Assembly: GCF_036850765.1 (NCBI RefSeq)
Contig: NC_089492.1
Coordinates: 105,853,022 to 105,917,021, forward strand
DNA length: 64,000 bases
From: Saccopteryx bilineata
Lineage: Eukaryota > Chordata > Mammalia > Chiroptera > Emballonuridae
Direction of reading: 5' to 3'
Positions 1 through 10,839 of the stretch are shown one piece after another; the stretch's first letter is position 1; each line of letters begins with the position of its first letter. The notes below the pieces were generated by a model. It did not search any database, was not told the DNA's origin, and saw only the letters and a list, made by a program, of their open reading frames with translations. Both the position numbers and the translations under genes were made by a program.

Positions 1-1209
1 CAGCTGTGGGTCTCTGCCTATATCCAGGCTTTCTTCCCACCCTTGCAGGAGGAGCCCGCTCATGGAGCAGCTGCTATCCTTGGCTCTACTACCGGGCAGG
101 GCTGCATGCCCATGCTCAACTCAGTAGCAGAACTCTGTTCTTGGCTTTTGGCTCCACCCCCGTGGGAGGAGCTGGCTCCCAAGTCAGGCCACAAGCCTCA
201 GTTCCGTGGGTGGGGCAAGGCTGTGCTTCTGCGCCCTTGCTCAAGGGCTGGTCTCCACCCCTTCTGGGGTTCCCACCCTTCTCCCACAGGCTGGATTACA
301 GGCTGTTGGCAGCTGGGCTTGACTGCTTTTGTGCACCTACTCCTCCCCAGCTGGAAAACACTGAGCTCACACGTGAGCCCAGTAGCGGCCAGCAGGCTTC
401 CTCCCCTGCCAACAGAACCGTGCCTCTGCGTCCTGCCACCGCCCACCCTCCAGCGAGCCCTCAGCCATGTGGGGTGCAGGCGCTGCAGCTCAGGCCCTAA
501 CACTCACCAGTGTAGACCCAAAAGCTCCCTCCTTCTAAGCAACTCTGCTCTGAGTGCCGTGGGGGAGCTTGTTTGGCTGCTTTTTTGCTTCCTTTTGATG
601 GTATTGCTGTTTCCGGGGGAAATATTCACTTCAGATTTGGGGAGTGACTCGTCCCAGGGGTTAGGGTGGCTGTCTCCCAAAATGTTTCTCCCTGTGCCTC
701 CTAGATTACACTGTCTCCCTCCTACTCTGGTCCTCTCCTCTCTCCCCATCCCCTGGAGACCCGGGTGAGTGGTTGTGAGAGAGGTGTTCTGCTTGGTCCC
801 TTTAAGAAGAATCCTGGGTCTGAAAAATCAGACTCTTTCTCACAAACAGTATCCTGACTTGTTTCCAGCTAAATACTGTTTATATGCCTCTTCTAGGATC
901 TGGGGCTGCAGGCTGGGGCTTTGTTCCTGGGATTCAGGACCCTCTCCTCTCTGCTAAACTCACTTTCTGCCATGCAAGTCTCTCCCAGTTGCTGTTCCCT
1001 CCAGGGAGCTGGGCAGCCCTCTCCATGTTTCTGGTTCTCCTACCAGTCTCTGTGTGGCTTCTTCTGTATTCCTTGGTTGAAGAGGCCTCTTAGTTTAGTC
1101 CAAAGTTGGTTTTTCCAGATGATAGTTCTTAAAATTATTTTGTAATCCACTTTGGTTCTGGGAGGTGGATGTTGGTACATCTGCCTACTCCAGCGCCATC
1201 TTGTCTTCT
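1..1209 (-). mobile_element. L1 5' UTR, older subfamily, rest of element off the left edge
   Basis: On the minus strand this block starts at about 1209 with an AAGACAAGATGGCGC segment, the YY1-type start typical of mammalian L1 5' UTRs, and runs GC-rich to the window edge. It is clearly homologous to the 5' UTR at 12640-14250; for example, the TTAGTTTAGTCCAAAGTTGG segment is present in both. The element's ORFs lie outside the window. Several open frames here are chance products of GC-rich DNA. It abuts an older L1 ORF2 fragment, so this L1 probably inserted into that ORF2. Confidence 0.8.
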
Positions 1210-1610
1210 CCTCGAAATTATCAGTTTTTTCTTTTTTTTGTTTATGTGATAAATCACATTGATTGATTTGCGAATATTGTACCAGCCTTGCCTTCCCAGA
1301 ATAAATCCCACTTGATCATCATGTATGATTTTTTTCATGTATTGCTGGACCCCGCTTGCTAATATTTTGTTGAGGATTTTAGCATCTAAATTCATCAGTG
1401 ATATTGGCCTATAATTTTCTTTCTTGTCCTGTCTTTGACTGGTTTTGGAATCAGAATTTTGCTTGCCTCATAGAAAGAACTTGGAAGTCTTCCCTCCTCT
1501 TGAATTTTTTGAAATAGCTTGAGAAAGATAAGAGTTAGTTCTTTGAATATTTGGTAGAATTTACCTGTGAAGCTATCTGGCCCAGGGTTTTTGTTTGTTG
1601 GGAGGTTTTT
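1210..1610 (-). pseudogene. Older L1 ORF2 fragment (reverse transcriptase region), left part of a split host element
   Basis: The minus-strand translation resembles the L1 reverse transcriptase segment around DQVGFI and an [12 protein letters not shown] stretch, with stops and frame changes. The fragment is cut at 1610, where young copy A inserted, and resumes at 9402 beyond copy A. It is cut at about 1209 by the 5' end of the neighbouring L1. The same ORF2 region is intact in sequence order at 50340-50520 in copy B, which allows alignment. It is non-functional. Confidence 0.8.
1596..1610. repeat. Target-site duplication of L1 copy A, left copy
   Basis: TGTTGGGAGGTTTTT at 1596-1610 is repeated exactly at 9387-9401. 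The flanking older L1 ORF2 reads continuously once copy A and one repeat are removed. Confidence 0.92.
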
Positions 1611-1774
1611 ATTTATTTATTTTTTTTAATAAATTTTTATTAATGGTAATGGGATGACATTAATAATTCAGGGTACATATATTCAAAGAAAACATGTCTA
1701 GGTTATTTGTCATCAAATTATGTTGCAAACCCCTCACCCAAAGTCAGATTGTGCTCCGTCACCCTCTATCTAGT

Positions 1775-1850
1775 TCTCTGTGCCCCTCCCCCTCCCCCTA
1801 ACTCTCTCCCTCCCTCCCTCCCATGTCCTCCCTCCCCCCCCCACCCTTGG
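1775..1850 (-). other. G-rich tract in L1 3' UTR (possible G-quadruplex)
   Basis: The minus strand has repeated runs of three or more G interrupted by A; the plus strand shows C runs. The same tract recurs in the 3' UTRs at 12455-12515, 23465-23515, about 30955-31035 and 53025-53080. G-rich 3' UTR tracts are known in mammalian L1s. Folding is inferred, not shown. Confidence 0.65.
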
Positions 1851-1889
1851 TAACCACCACACTCTTGTCCATGTCTCTTAGTCTCATTT

Positions 1890-4800
1890 TTATGTTCCAC
1901 CAATGTATGGAATCATGTAGTTCTTGTTTTTTTCTGATTTGCTTATTTCACTCCTTATAATGTTATCAAGATCCCACCATTTTGCTGTAAATGATCTGAT
2001 GTCATCATTTCTTATGGCTGAGTAGTATTCCATAGTGTATATGTGCCACATCTTCTTTATCCAGTCTTCTATTGAAGGGCTTTTTGGTTGTTTCCATGTC
2101 TTGGCCACTGTGAACAGTGCTGCAATGAACATGGGGCTACATGTGTCTTCACGTATCAATGTTTCTGAGGTTTTGGGGTATATACCCAGTAGAGGGATTG
2201 CTGGGTCATAAGGTAGTTCTATTTGCAGTTTTTTGAGGAACCACCATACTTTCCTCCATAATGGTTGTACTACTTTACAGTCCCACCAACAGTGAATGAG
2301 GGTTCCTTTTTCTCCACAGCCTCTCCAACATTTGCTATTACCCGTCTTGTTGATAATAGCTAATCTAACAGGAGTGAGGTGGTATCTCATTGTAGTTTTG
2401 ATTTGCATTTCTCTAATAACTAATGAAGCTGAGCATCTTTTCATATATCTGTTGGCCATTTGTATCTCTTCCTGGGAGAAGTGTCTGTTCATGTCCTCTT
2501 CCCATTTTTTTATTGGATTGTTTGTTTGTTTGTTGTTGAGTTTTATGAGTTCTTTGTAAATTTTGGATATTAGGCCCTTATCTGAGCTGTCGTTTGAAAA
2601 TATCAGTTCCCATATAGTTGGCTGTCTGTTTATTTTGATATCAGTTTCTCTTGCTGAGCAAAAACTTTTAATTCTGATGTAGTCCCATTCATTTATCTTT
2701 GCCTTCACTTCTCTTGCCATTGGAGTCAAGTTCATAAAATGTTCTTTAAAACCCAGGTCCATGATTTTAGTACCTATGTCTTCTTCTATGTACTTTATTG
2801 TTTCAGGTCTTAAATTTAGGTCTTTGATCCATTTTGAATTAATTTTAGTACACGGGGACAGGCTGTAGTCAAGTTTCATTCTTTTGCATGTGGCTTTCCA
2901 GTTTTCCCAACACCATTTGTTGAAGAGGCTTTCTTTTCTCCATTGTGTGTTGTTGGCCCCTTTATCAAAGATTATTTGACCATATATATGTGGTTTTATT
3001 TCTGGGCTTTCTATTCTGTTCCATTGGTCTGAGTGTCTATTTTTCTGCCAATACCATGCTGTTTTGATTATCGTGGCCCTATAATATAGTTTAAAGTCAG
3101 GTATTGTAATGCCCCCAGCTTCATTCTTTTTCCTTAGGATTGTTTTGGCTATTCGGGTTTTTTTATAGTTCCATATAAATCTGATAATTTTTTGTTCCAT
3201 TTCTTTAAAAAATCTCATAGGGATTTTGATGGGAATTGCATTAAATTTGTATATTGCTTTGGGTAATATGGCCATTTTGATTATATTTATTCTTCCTATC
3301 CAAGAACAAGGAATATTTTTCCATCTCATTGTATCTTTTTAGATTTCCCTTAACAATGCTTTGTAATTTTCATTATATAGGTCCTTTACGTTCTTTGTTA
3401 TGTTTATTCCTAGGTATTTTATTTTTTTTGTTGCAATCGTGAAGGGGATTATTTTTTTGAGTTCGTTTTCTAATATTTCATTGTTGGCATATAGAAAGGC
3501 TATGGACTTTTGTATGTTAATTTTGTATCCTGCGACCTTACTGTATTGGTTTATTGTTTCTAATAATCTTTTTGTGGAGTCCTTCGGGTTTTCGATGTAT
3601 AGGATCATATCATCAGCAAAAAGTGATACCTTTACTTCTTCTTTTCCGATATGGATGCCTTTTATTTCTTTGTCTTGTCTGATTGCTCTGGCCAGAACTT
3701 CTAGCACCACGTTGAATAAGAGTGGAGAGAGTGGACAACCCTGTCTTGTTCCTGATTTAAGGCAGAAAGTCCTCAGTTTTATGCCGTTTAATAGGATGTT
3801 GGCTGATGGTTTATCATATATGGCCTTTATCATGTTGAGATATTTTCCTTCTATACCCATTTTGTTGAGAGTCTTAAACATAAAATTGTGTTGTATTTTA
3901 TCAAAAGCCTTTTCTGCATCTATTGATAAGATCATGTGGTTTTTGTTCTTTGTTATGGTGTATTACGTTAACCGTTTTGCGTATGTTGAACCATCCTTGA
4001 GATTCTGGGATGAATCCCACTTGATCATGATGTATTATTTTTTTAATATGTTGTTGTATTCGGTTTGCCAGTATTTTGTTTAGTATTTTAGCATCTGTAT
4101 TCATTAGAGATATTGGTCTGTAGTTTTCTTTCTTTGTGCCATCCTTGCCAGGTTTTGGTATGAGGGTTATGTTTGCCTCATAAAATGTGTTTGGAAGTAT
4201 TGCTTCTTCTTCAATTTTTTGGAAGACTTTGAGTAGAATAGGAACCAAGTCTTCTTTGAATGTTTGATAGAATTCACTAGTATAACCGTCTGGGCCTGGA
4301 CTTTTATTTTTGGGGAGGTTTTTAATAGTTTTTTCGATTTCCTCCCTGCTGATTGGTCTGTTTAGGCTTTCTGCTTCTTCATGACTCAGTCTAGGAAGGT
4401 TGTATTGTTCTAGGAATTTATCCATTTCTTCTAGATTGTTGTATTTGGTGGCATATAATTTTTCATAGTATTCTACAATAATTCTTTGTATATCTATGAT
4501 GTCTGTGGTGATCTCTCCTCTTTCATTTTGGATTTTATTTATTTGAGTCCTGTGTCTTTTTTCCTTGGTGAGTCTTGCCAAGGGCTTGTCAATTTTGTTG
4601 ATCTTTTCAAAGAACCAGCTCCTTGTTTTATTGATTTTTTCTATAGTTTTTCTGTTCTCTATTTCATTTATTTCTGCTCTGATTTTTATTATCTCCTTTC
4701 TTCGGCTGGTTTTGGGTTGTCTTTGTTCTTCTTTTTCTAGTTCCTTAAGGTGTGAAGTTAAGTGGTTTACTTCGGCTCTCTCTTGTTTGTTCATATAGGC

Positions 4801-5709
4801 CTGAAGTGATATGAACTTTCCTCTTATTATTGCTTTTGCTGCATCCCAGAGATTCTGATATGTCGTATTGTCATTTTCATTTGTCTGTATATATCTTTTG
4901 ATTTCTGTGCTTATTTCTTCTTTGACCCATTCATTTTTTAGAAGTATGTTGTTTAGTTTCCACATTTTTGTGGGTTTTCCCCCCTCTTTTTTGCAGTTGA
5001 ATTCTAGTTTCAAGGCTTTATGATCAGAAAATATGCTTGGTACAATTTCAATTTTTCTAAATTTGCTGATATTGTCTTTGTGGCCCAACATATGGTTAAT
5101 TCTTGAGAATGTTCCATGTACACTAGAGAAAAATGTATACTCTGTCGCTTTGTGATGAAGTGTCCTGTAGATGTCTATCATATCCAGGTGTTCTAGTATT
5201 TCGTTTAAGGCCACTATATCTTTATTGATTCTCTGTTTGGATGACCGATCTAGAGCCGTCAGCGGTGTATTGAGGTCTCCAAGTATGATTGTATTTTTGT
5301 TAGTTTTTGTTTTAAGGTCAATAAGTAGCTGTCTTATATATTTTGGTGCTCCTTGGTTTGGTGCATATATATTAAGGATTGTTATGTCTTCTTGATTCAA
5401 CTTCCCCTTAATCATTATGAAATGACCATTTTTGTCTCTGAGTACTTTTTCTGTCTTGTAGTCAGCATTATTAGATATGAGTATTGCTACGCCTGCTTTT
5501 TTTTGGGTGTTGTTTGCTTGGAGTATTGTTTTCCAGCCTTTCACTTTGAATTTGTTTTTATCCTTGTTGCTCAGATGTGTTTCTTGTAGGCAGCATATAG
5601 TTGGATTTTCTTTTTTAATCCATTCTGCTACTCTGTGTCTTTTTATTGGTAAGTTTAATCCATTTACATTTAGTGTAATTATTGACACTTGTGGGTTCCC
5701 TACTGCCAT
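1890..5709 (-). pseudogene. L1 ORF2 of copy A (endonuclease, reverse transcriptase, Cys-rich C-terminus), broken
   Basis: ORF2p is the endonuclease and reverse transcriptase that copies L1 RNA at a nicked target. The first 602-codon segment starts with [17 protein letters not shown] and shows endonuclease signatures [13 protein letters not shown] and GDLNTPL. The middle segment (3935-3339) holds the reverse transcriptase FADD box near 3610. The last segment (3329-1890) ends with a zinc-knuckle-like Cys-X3-Cys-X7-His-X4-Cys near 2340-2280. Against copy B there is an approximately 8-bp deletion near 3955 that shifts the frame, and a GAA-to-TAA stop at 3341-3339. These two lesions prevent a full product. 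All other domains appear present, so damage is light. The start codon is the first ATG after the inter-ORF region and matches copy B. Confidence 0.92.
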
Positions 5710-5942
5710 TTTATAAATTGCTTTCTGTTAGTTTTGTATCTAGTTTGATTCTTCTCTTTTGTTTTTCTATCATTTGTTTTTGTTTGTTTGTGTTCCATAC
5801 TTCTTTCCTCTGTTGCTACCTTTTTTAAGTCAAGTGTTTTTGTGGTGGTTTTTTTAAGGGTGGTTACCATTAAGTAATGAAAAGGGTACCTACCATATTC
5901 ATTGTAGTACCCTATCTTATAAGTATTTCTGCACTTCATCAT
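5700..5942 (-). other. Small open frame in the L1 inter-ORF region of copy A, overlapping the ORF2 start
   Basis: An 80-codon frame lies between ORF1 and ORF2 and ends ...FIKWQ, overlapping the first codons of ORF2 in another frame. Copy B has a 79-codon counterpart (48489-48728) ending ...SIKWQ with the same frame throughout. The region is A-rich on the sense strand and the two versions differ mostly by amino-acid-changing substitutions. It may therefore be an accidental open stretch. No domain is recognised. Confidence 0.35.
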
Positions 5943-6034
5943 CCTTTGCTACTATTAATCTCCATCCTCTCCCCCCTTTTTTTCCTTTGTTGTCACAGTT
6001 TAAGTTTGGTTTTATTGTGTTCTTGGTGGAGCTG

Positions 6035-7030
6035 TTACTTGTGGTGTTGTTTTCTTTTGTTCTTTGAATCTGGTTGGAAAACCCCCTTTAGTATTTCCTG
6101 GAGTGGGGGCTTTCTGCTGATAAATTCTCTCATCTTTTCTGTATTTGTGAATGTTTTTATATCTTCTTCATACTTGAAGGATAGCTTTGATGGGTATAGT
6201 ATTCTTGGCTGAAAGTTCCTCTCTTTCAGGGCTTTAAATATTGGGGTCCACTCTCTTCTAGCTTGTAGAGTTTCTGCTGAGAAATCTGATGATAATCTAA
6301 TAGGCCTTCCTTTATATGTTGTACTCTTCTTTTCCCTGGCTGCCTTGAGAATTTTTTCTTTGTCATTGGTTTGTGTCATCTTTATTATGATGTGCCTTGG
6401 AGTGGGTTTGTTGGGGTTAAGAAAACTTGGTGTTCTGTTTGCTTCTTGAATTTGAGGCTTTAGTTCCTTCCACAGGCTTGGGAAGTTCTCATCTATTATT
6501 TGTTTGAGTATATTATCCATTCCATTTTCTTTCTCTTCTCCCTCTGATATACCTATTATTCTTATGTTATTCTTTCTGATGGAGTCAGACAATTCCTGTA
6601 GGGCTTTCTCGTTTTTTATTATTTTTGAGTCTCTTTCTTCTTCTCTCTGTTGTGCCTCAAGTTGTTTGTCTTCTATTTCACTAATCCTATCTTCAATCTG
6701 GGCTGTTCTGTTAGCTAAGCTTGTTACCTCGTTTTTCAGCTCGTGAATTGAGTTTTTCATTTCTGTTTGATTTGTTTTTATAGTTTCAATTTCCTTGGTA
6801 ATATATTCTTTGTGTTCATTGAGTTGTTTTCTGATCTCCCTATATTGCCTTTCTGTGTTTTCTTGTATCTCTCTGAGTATTTTTAAGATTTCTATTTTAA
6901 ATTCTCTATCATTTAGCTCCAAGGCTTCCAATATGTTAAGTCTTTTCTCCATAGATTTTTCCACATCTATTTGTGTTACCTCTCTTTCTTTTGTATCCAT
7001 AATATTCGATTTCCTCTTTCTTATTGGCAT
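6035..7030 (-). CDS. L1 ORF1p of copy A, open full-length frame
   Basis: This 331-residue frame encodes the L1 RNA-binding chaperone that coats L1 RNA in cytoplasmic particles. It begins MPIRKRKSNIMDT. Roughly residues 45-150 are heptad-like and rich in Glu, Lys, Gln and Ile, as expected for the trimerising coiled coil. An RRM-like segment follows (NIRIIGI near residue 155 to HIIIKM near 215), then the basic C-terminal domain with AAREKKSTTYKGRPIRLSSD and ARREW. Length is normal for mammalian ORF1p and no internal stop is present. Copy B encodes a close homologue. Whether it is transcribed is unknown. An open frame alone does not show activity, because ORF2 of this copy is broken. Confidence 0.93.
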   Translation of the reverse strand: MPIRKRKSNIMDTKEREVTQIDVEKSMEKRLNILEALELNDREFKIEILKILREIQENTERQYREIRKQLNEHKEYITKEIETIKTNQTEMKNSIHELKNEVTSLANRTAQIEDRISEIEDKQLEAQQREEERDSKIIKNEKALQELSDSIRKNNIRIIGISEGEEKENGMDNILKQIIDENFPSLWKELKPQIQEANRTPSFLNPNKPTPRHIIIKMTQTNDKEKILKAAREKKSTTYKGRPIRLSSDFSAETLQARREWTPIFKALKERNFQPRILYPSKLSFKYEEDIKTFTNTEKMREFISRKPPLQEILKGVFQPDSKNKRKQHHK

Positions 7031-9386
7031 CTGAGGGTGGTCTTATTGATAGCACTAATTAGAATTAATAAAGAGTAAAAAGTAAAAAAAAAAAAAAAAG
7101 GTAAAACACCCCACAAAAAAAAACCAGTAATAATTTATTATTTCCCCCTTTTTTTCTCTCTTCTCTTTCCCTCCTCTCCCCTCCTCAGGGAAATATCGTG
7201 CCTATAATGGAGGGCCTGATTTGGGGTGAAGAGTTCAAGGGGCAAAAAAAAGGAAGTAGGGGCCTACTAAATGCAAAAAAAAAAAAAAAAAGGAAAAAAA
7301 TCTTAGACAAGCATAAGATGATTTGCTTGTAAGTGATAGTCAACTAAGAGATATAATGAGAGGGATAAGAGGTAACCAGAAAAAAGGACCAAAAAAGTAT
7401 AATAAAGAAGAAAAAATAAAAATAATAAGTAAAAATCTGTTGTATTAAGTGGAGCGAAGACTAAATACAATGGAGACCTTGGGTTGGGAGGACCCAAAAT
7501 GCCACAAAAATAAACAAACAAGAAAAAATAAAAAAAAATAAAAACAAAAGCAAAAAAGAGAAATAAAGCCAAAAAAAAGCCTTGAGTCCCAAATTAACTT
7601 ATTTGTTCGTGATTGAGGAGTATATGGGATGAAAGTAAAATGAGAAAAGAAAAAACGAATAGAAAGGAAAAAATAAGAAAAAGAGAACAACAAAGGAAGA
7701 AATAAAATAGGAAGAGAATAAAACAAAATAAAGCAAGACAAAAAAAAAAAAAGAGGAGTGAGTGAGAGTTAAGTGTTTTGGAGTATAACCTTAAAGGAAG
7801 GTGAGGATGAAGAAGAAAAATAAAATGCAACACTCATGGGTAGTGTAGTTCAAGAAAGGGGAAGCATGAGATGGGCAGAGAATAGAAGGACTGAGGTGGA
7901 GGATATAAAGGCAAAAAGATAGAAGAAACAAACAACAACAACAACAACAAAAAATTAGTGGATCAAGTTGTAAAGTCTGTGGGTTTTTCTTGATTTTGAG
8001 AGGTTAACTTCTTCCTTTTTCTTTTCTCTCCCTCTTCCTGGTCGGTGACTCTGTACCCCAGGCTCTGCCCCTGTGTCACTCTTAGGTAGGGATTTGCAGT
8101 TGATGGGATTCTATGGCAATGTCATATATTTGGCTTTAGTCTTGCTGGAAGTAGAGGCTTGTTGGCGTTTGCAGCGTCCAACGATGAGAGAGTTTGCTTT
8201 CTGGATTCTCTCTCCTAGTCCCCCCTTTCTGAATTAGCAGCCTGGTGATCCAGCTATAAGGCTTCAACTGCTTCTGCCTGGGGAGTAAGAGGCTCAAAGA
8301 GCTGGGAAATCCCCACTCTATCCCCACTCAGTGCAAGGCTTTGGGAAAGGCTCTGACAGTCAGGGCCTCCAGTGTAATCAGGCGGGGGTGGGAGTCAATT
8401 GTTGTCAAGGTGACTGTTCAGCGCCTATCATTTAGTTGGACCTCTCAACTCAGGCTTTCCACACTTTGTAGCCTGTTTTTGCAGGGAAGAAGAGGCACTA
8501 GTCTCTGCTTGCGACTAGTGTAGTATAGATCTTATTATCTGCCAAGTCCTTCTTGTTAGCGTTTATCCCTGAATATGGAGGCTCTATCAATCAGAAGTTG
8601 CCCCCGCCCCTTTAGCGAGAGGCACTAAAAAATATCACGCCTCTTGTCTTGGATCGCTGAACTGAGAGAGATCTTGTCAAATAGAACTGAGGGTGCGCAG
8701 ATTTCATGGGTTAAGCTAATTTCAGTGATTGGGTCGCAGCTGTGCTTCCGAAGGTATTTTAGGCTGCCTGCGCGCGCCCCTCCCCCAACGCTTGATTGTT
8801 AGCTTGAATGGCTGGGTGCGGTGCCCCGCCCACGGAGAGAATCTCCCAAGCCTCTCCCGCTCACCCCGCCGCTGGCGGCTGGACCGCACCAGGTGCAGGA
8901 TAATGGAGCCCCCTGGGTGTGCGGGCCAGCAGGGCGCTCTGGGCGCGTGGAATGCCCAAGGCATGCGCGCGAATGGGGCGCTCCGGGCACCGGTGGCCGG
9001 CGACCCCCACTCGCAGTGTGCGGGCCGCTGGGAACGTCAGTGGTGCTCAACCGGACCGGGTGCGCGCGCGGCTGCTCGCAGCGGCTCGTGGCGGCCGCTC
9101 GTGGTGGCGGTTCGCCGCGGCCGCTCGCGGCGGCTCGCGGTTCCCAAGTATATGGGCTGACTCACCACAGGCGCACTTCCTTGCGGTTTGAAAGAACGTC
9201 CCTGTGGTAGATTCCTCCACACCCTCGTCTCTCAGATTCAAGTGATAGTCCTTTCGCTTTCAGTTTGTGTGGAACTCCGGAATGCTCCGAGGATAAATTT
9301 TTCTGTTTCTAGTTGATAAATTTGTTGTGATTTAGGGGAGAGCTGTCTGACGCGCTGCTCACGGCGCCATTTCCGTGACGTCACTC
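7031..9386 (-). promoter_or_regulatory. L1 copy A 5' UTR / internal promoter with CpG-dense middle block
   Basis: This 2.36-kb leader reads on the minus strand. Its first bases are GAGTGACGTCACGGAAATGG, holding a palindromic CRE/ATF-type TGACGTCA and an ATGGCGCC motif resembling the YY1 start of other L1s. The first ~130 bp and the stretch from about 8240 down to 7031 match copy B. The middle (about 8500-9250) does not and is strongly CpG-rich, with GGCGGCCGCTCG-like short repeats near 9070-9140. The ORF1-proximal part is A/C/T-rich with several homopolymers. Promoter function is inferred from L1 biology. Confidence 0.8.
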
Positions 9387-9401
9387 TGTTGGGAGGTTTT
9401 T
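9387..9401. repeat. Target-site duplication of L1 copy A, right copy
   Basis: This is an exact copy of the 15-bp sequence at 1596-1610. It adjoins the first base of the copy A 5' UTR and is followed by the continuation of the older L1 ORF2. Confidence 0.92.
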
Positions 9402-10839
9402 GATAACTGTTTCGATCTCATTTGTTGTAATCAGTCTGTTTAGATTTTCTGATTCTTCCAGATTGATTTTTGGAAGATTATATTTTTCAAGGAATTTGTC
9501 CATTTCATCTAGGTTGTCTAATTTTTTGGCATACAGTTCTTCATATTATTTTCTTAAAATCCTTTGTATTTCTATTGTGTCAGTTGTTATTTCTCCACTC
9601 TCATTTCTAATTTTATTTATTTGAGTCCTCTTTTTTTTTTTTCTTGGTGAGTTTGGTTAAAGGTTCATCGACCTTGTTTACCTTTTCGAAGAACCAGCTC
9701 TCGGTTTCATTGATCCTCTGTATTGTTTTTTTAACCTGTATGTCATTTGTTTCTGCTTTGATCTTTATTATTTTTTCCTTCTACTTCCTCTGGGCTTTAC
9801 CTACTGTTCTTTTTCTAATTCTTTTAGATTCAGGGTTAAGTTGTTTATTTGAGCTTTTTCTAGCTTCTTGGGATATGCCTGTAATGCTATGAACTTCCTT
9901 CTCAGGACTGCTTTTGCTGTGTCTTATACATTTTGAGTTGTTGTGTACTCATTATCATTCATTTCTATAAATTTTTTTATTTCTTCTTTGATCTCATTGT
10001 TAACCCATTCATTATTTAATATCATGCTATTTAGTTTCCAAGTATTTGAATATTTTTCAGTTTTTCTGTTGTGGTTAATTTCTAGTTTCATGCCATTGTG
10101 ATTAGAAAATATGCTTAATATGATTTCAATCATCTAAAATTTGTTGAGACCACTTTTGTTGAGCCCTAACAGGTGGTCTATCCTAGAGAATGTATCATGG
10201 GCACTTGAAAAGACTGTATATTCTACTGCTTTAGGGTAAAAGGTTTTGAAGACATCTATTAAATCCAGTTAATCTAGTGTGTCCTTTAAGTCTGCTGTTT
10301 CTTTGTTAATTTTCTTTCTTGAGGATCTATCTAGTGATGTTAGTTGGGTATTAAAATCCCCTACTGTTAGGGGATTTATATCTATTGCCCTTTATATTCT
10401 TCAGTCTGCTTTATATATTTAGGTTCTCCAATCTTAGGTGCATAATTATTTATAATGGTTATATCTTCCTATTGGATTACTCCCTGTATCATTATGTAGT
10501 GACCTTTATCTCTTACTGTAGCCTTTGTTTTAAAGTTTATTTTGTCAGATATAAGTATTGCTACCTCAACTTTCTTTTCATTTTCATTTGCATGAAATCT
10601 TTTCTTTTACACTCAATCAATGTGTATCTTTTGTTTTGAGGTGTGTCTCTTGTAGACAGCATATGTATGGGTCCTATTTTTTTATCCAGCAGCTACCCTA
10701 TGTCTTTTGATTGAATCATTTAATCTATTTACATTTAAGGTTATTATTGATATGTAGTTTTTATTGCCATTTTATTCTTTGAAGCTACATTCCTCTTTTA
10801 CTATATTATTTTCCTCTTTGATCTGTTTACAATAGGCAC

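Larger units (their letters stand above)
1611..9386 (-). mobile_element. Nearly full-length young L1 retrotransposon, copy A
   Basis: This is a 7.78-kb LINE-1 on the minus strand. In order it has a 5' UTR (9386 down to 7031), ORF1 (7030-6035), a ~325-bp inter-ORF region, ORF2 (5709-1890), a 3' UTR (1889 to about 1660) and an A-rich tail seen as T-rich at 1611-1660. It is flanked by a perfect 15-bp duplication, so both ends are defined and the 5' end is not truncated. ORF1 is open. ORF2 carries one small deletion and one nonsense codon, so the copy is dead in cis. It is inserted in the ORF2 of an older L1 in the same orientation. Low divergence from copy B and the perfect duplication suggest a fairly recent insertion. 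Confidence 0.93.

Noticed and set aside
3400..4083. 227-codon plus-strand frame with hydrophobic segments resembling a membrane protein
   Set aside because: It is the antisense shadow of L1 ORF2; the complementary frame of copy B (51063-50428) gives the same pattern.
8722..9241. Several overlapping open frames of 60-143 codons rich in Arg, Ala and Gly
   Set aside because: They lie in the CpG-rich 5' UTR of L1 copy A, where few stops are expected; no frame has family features.
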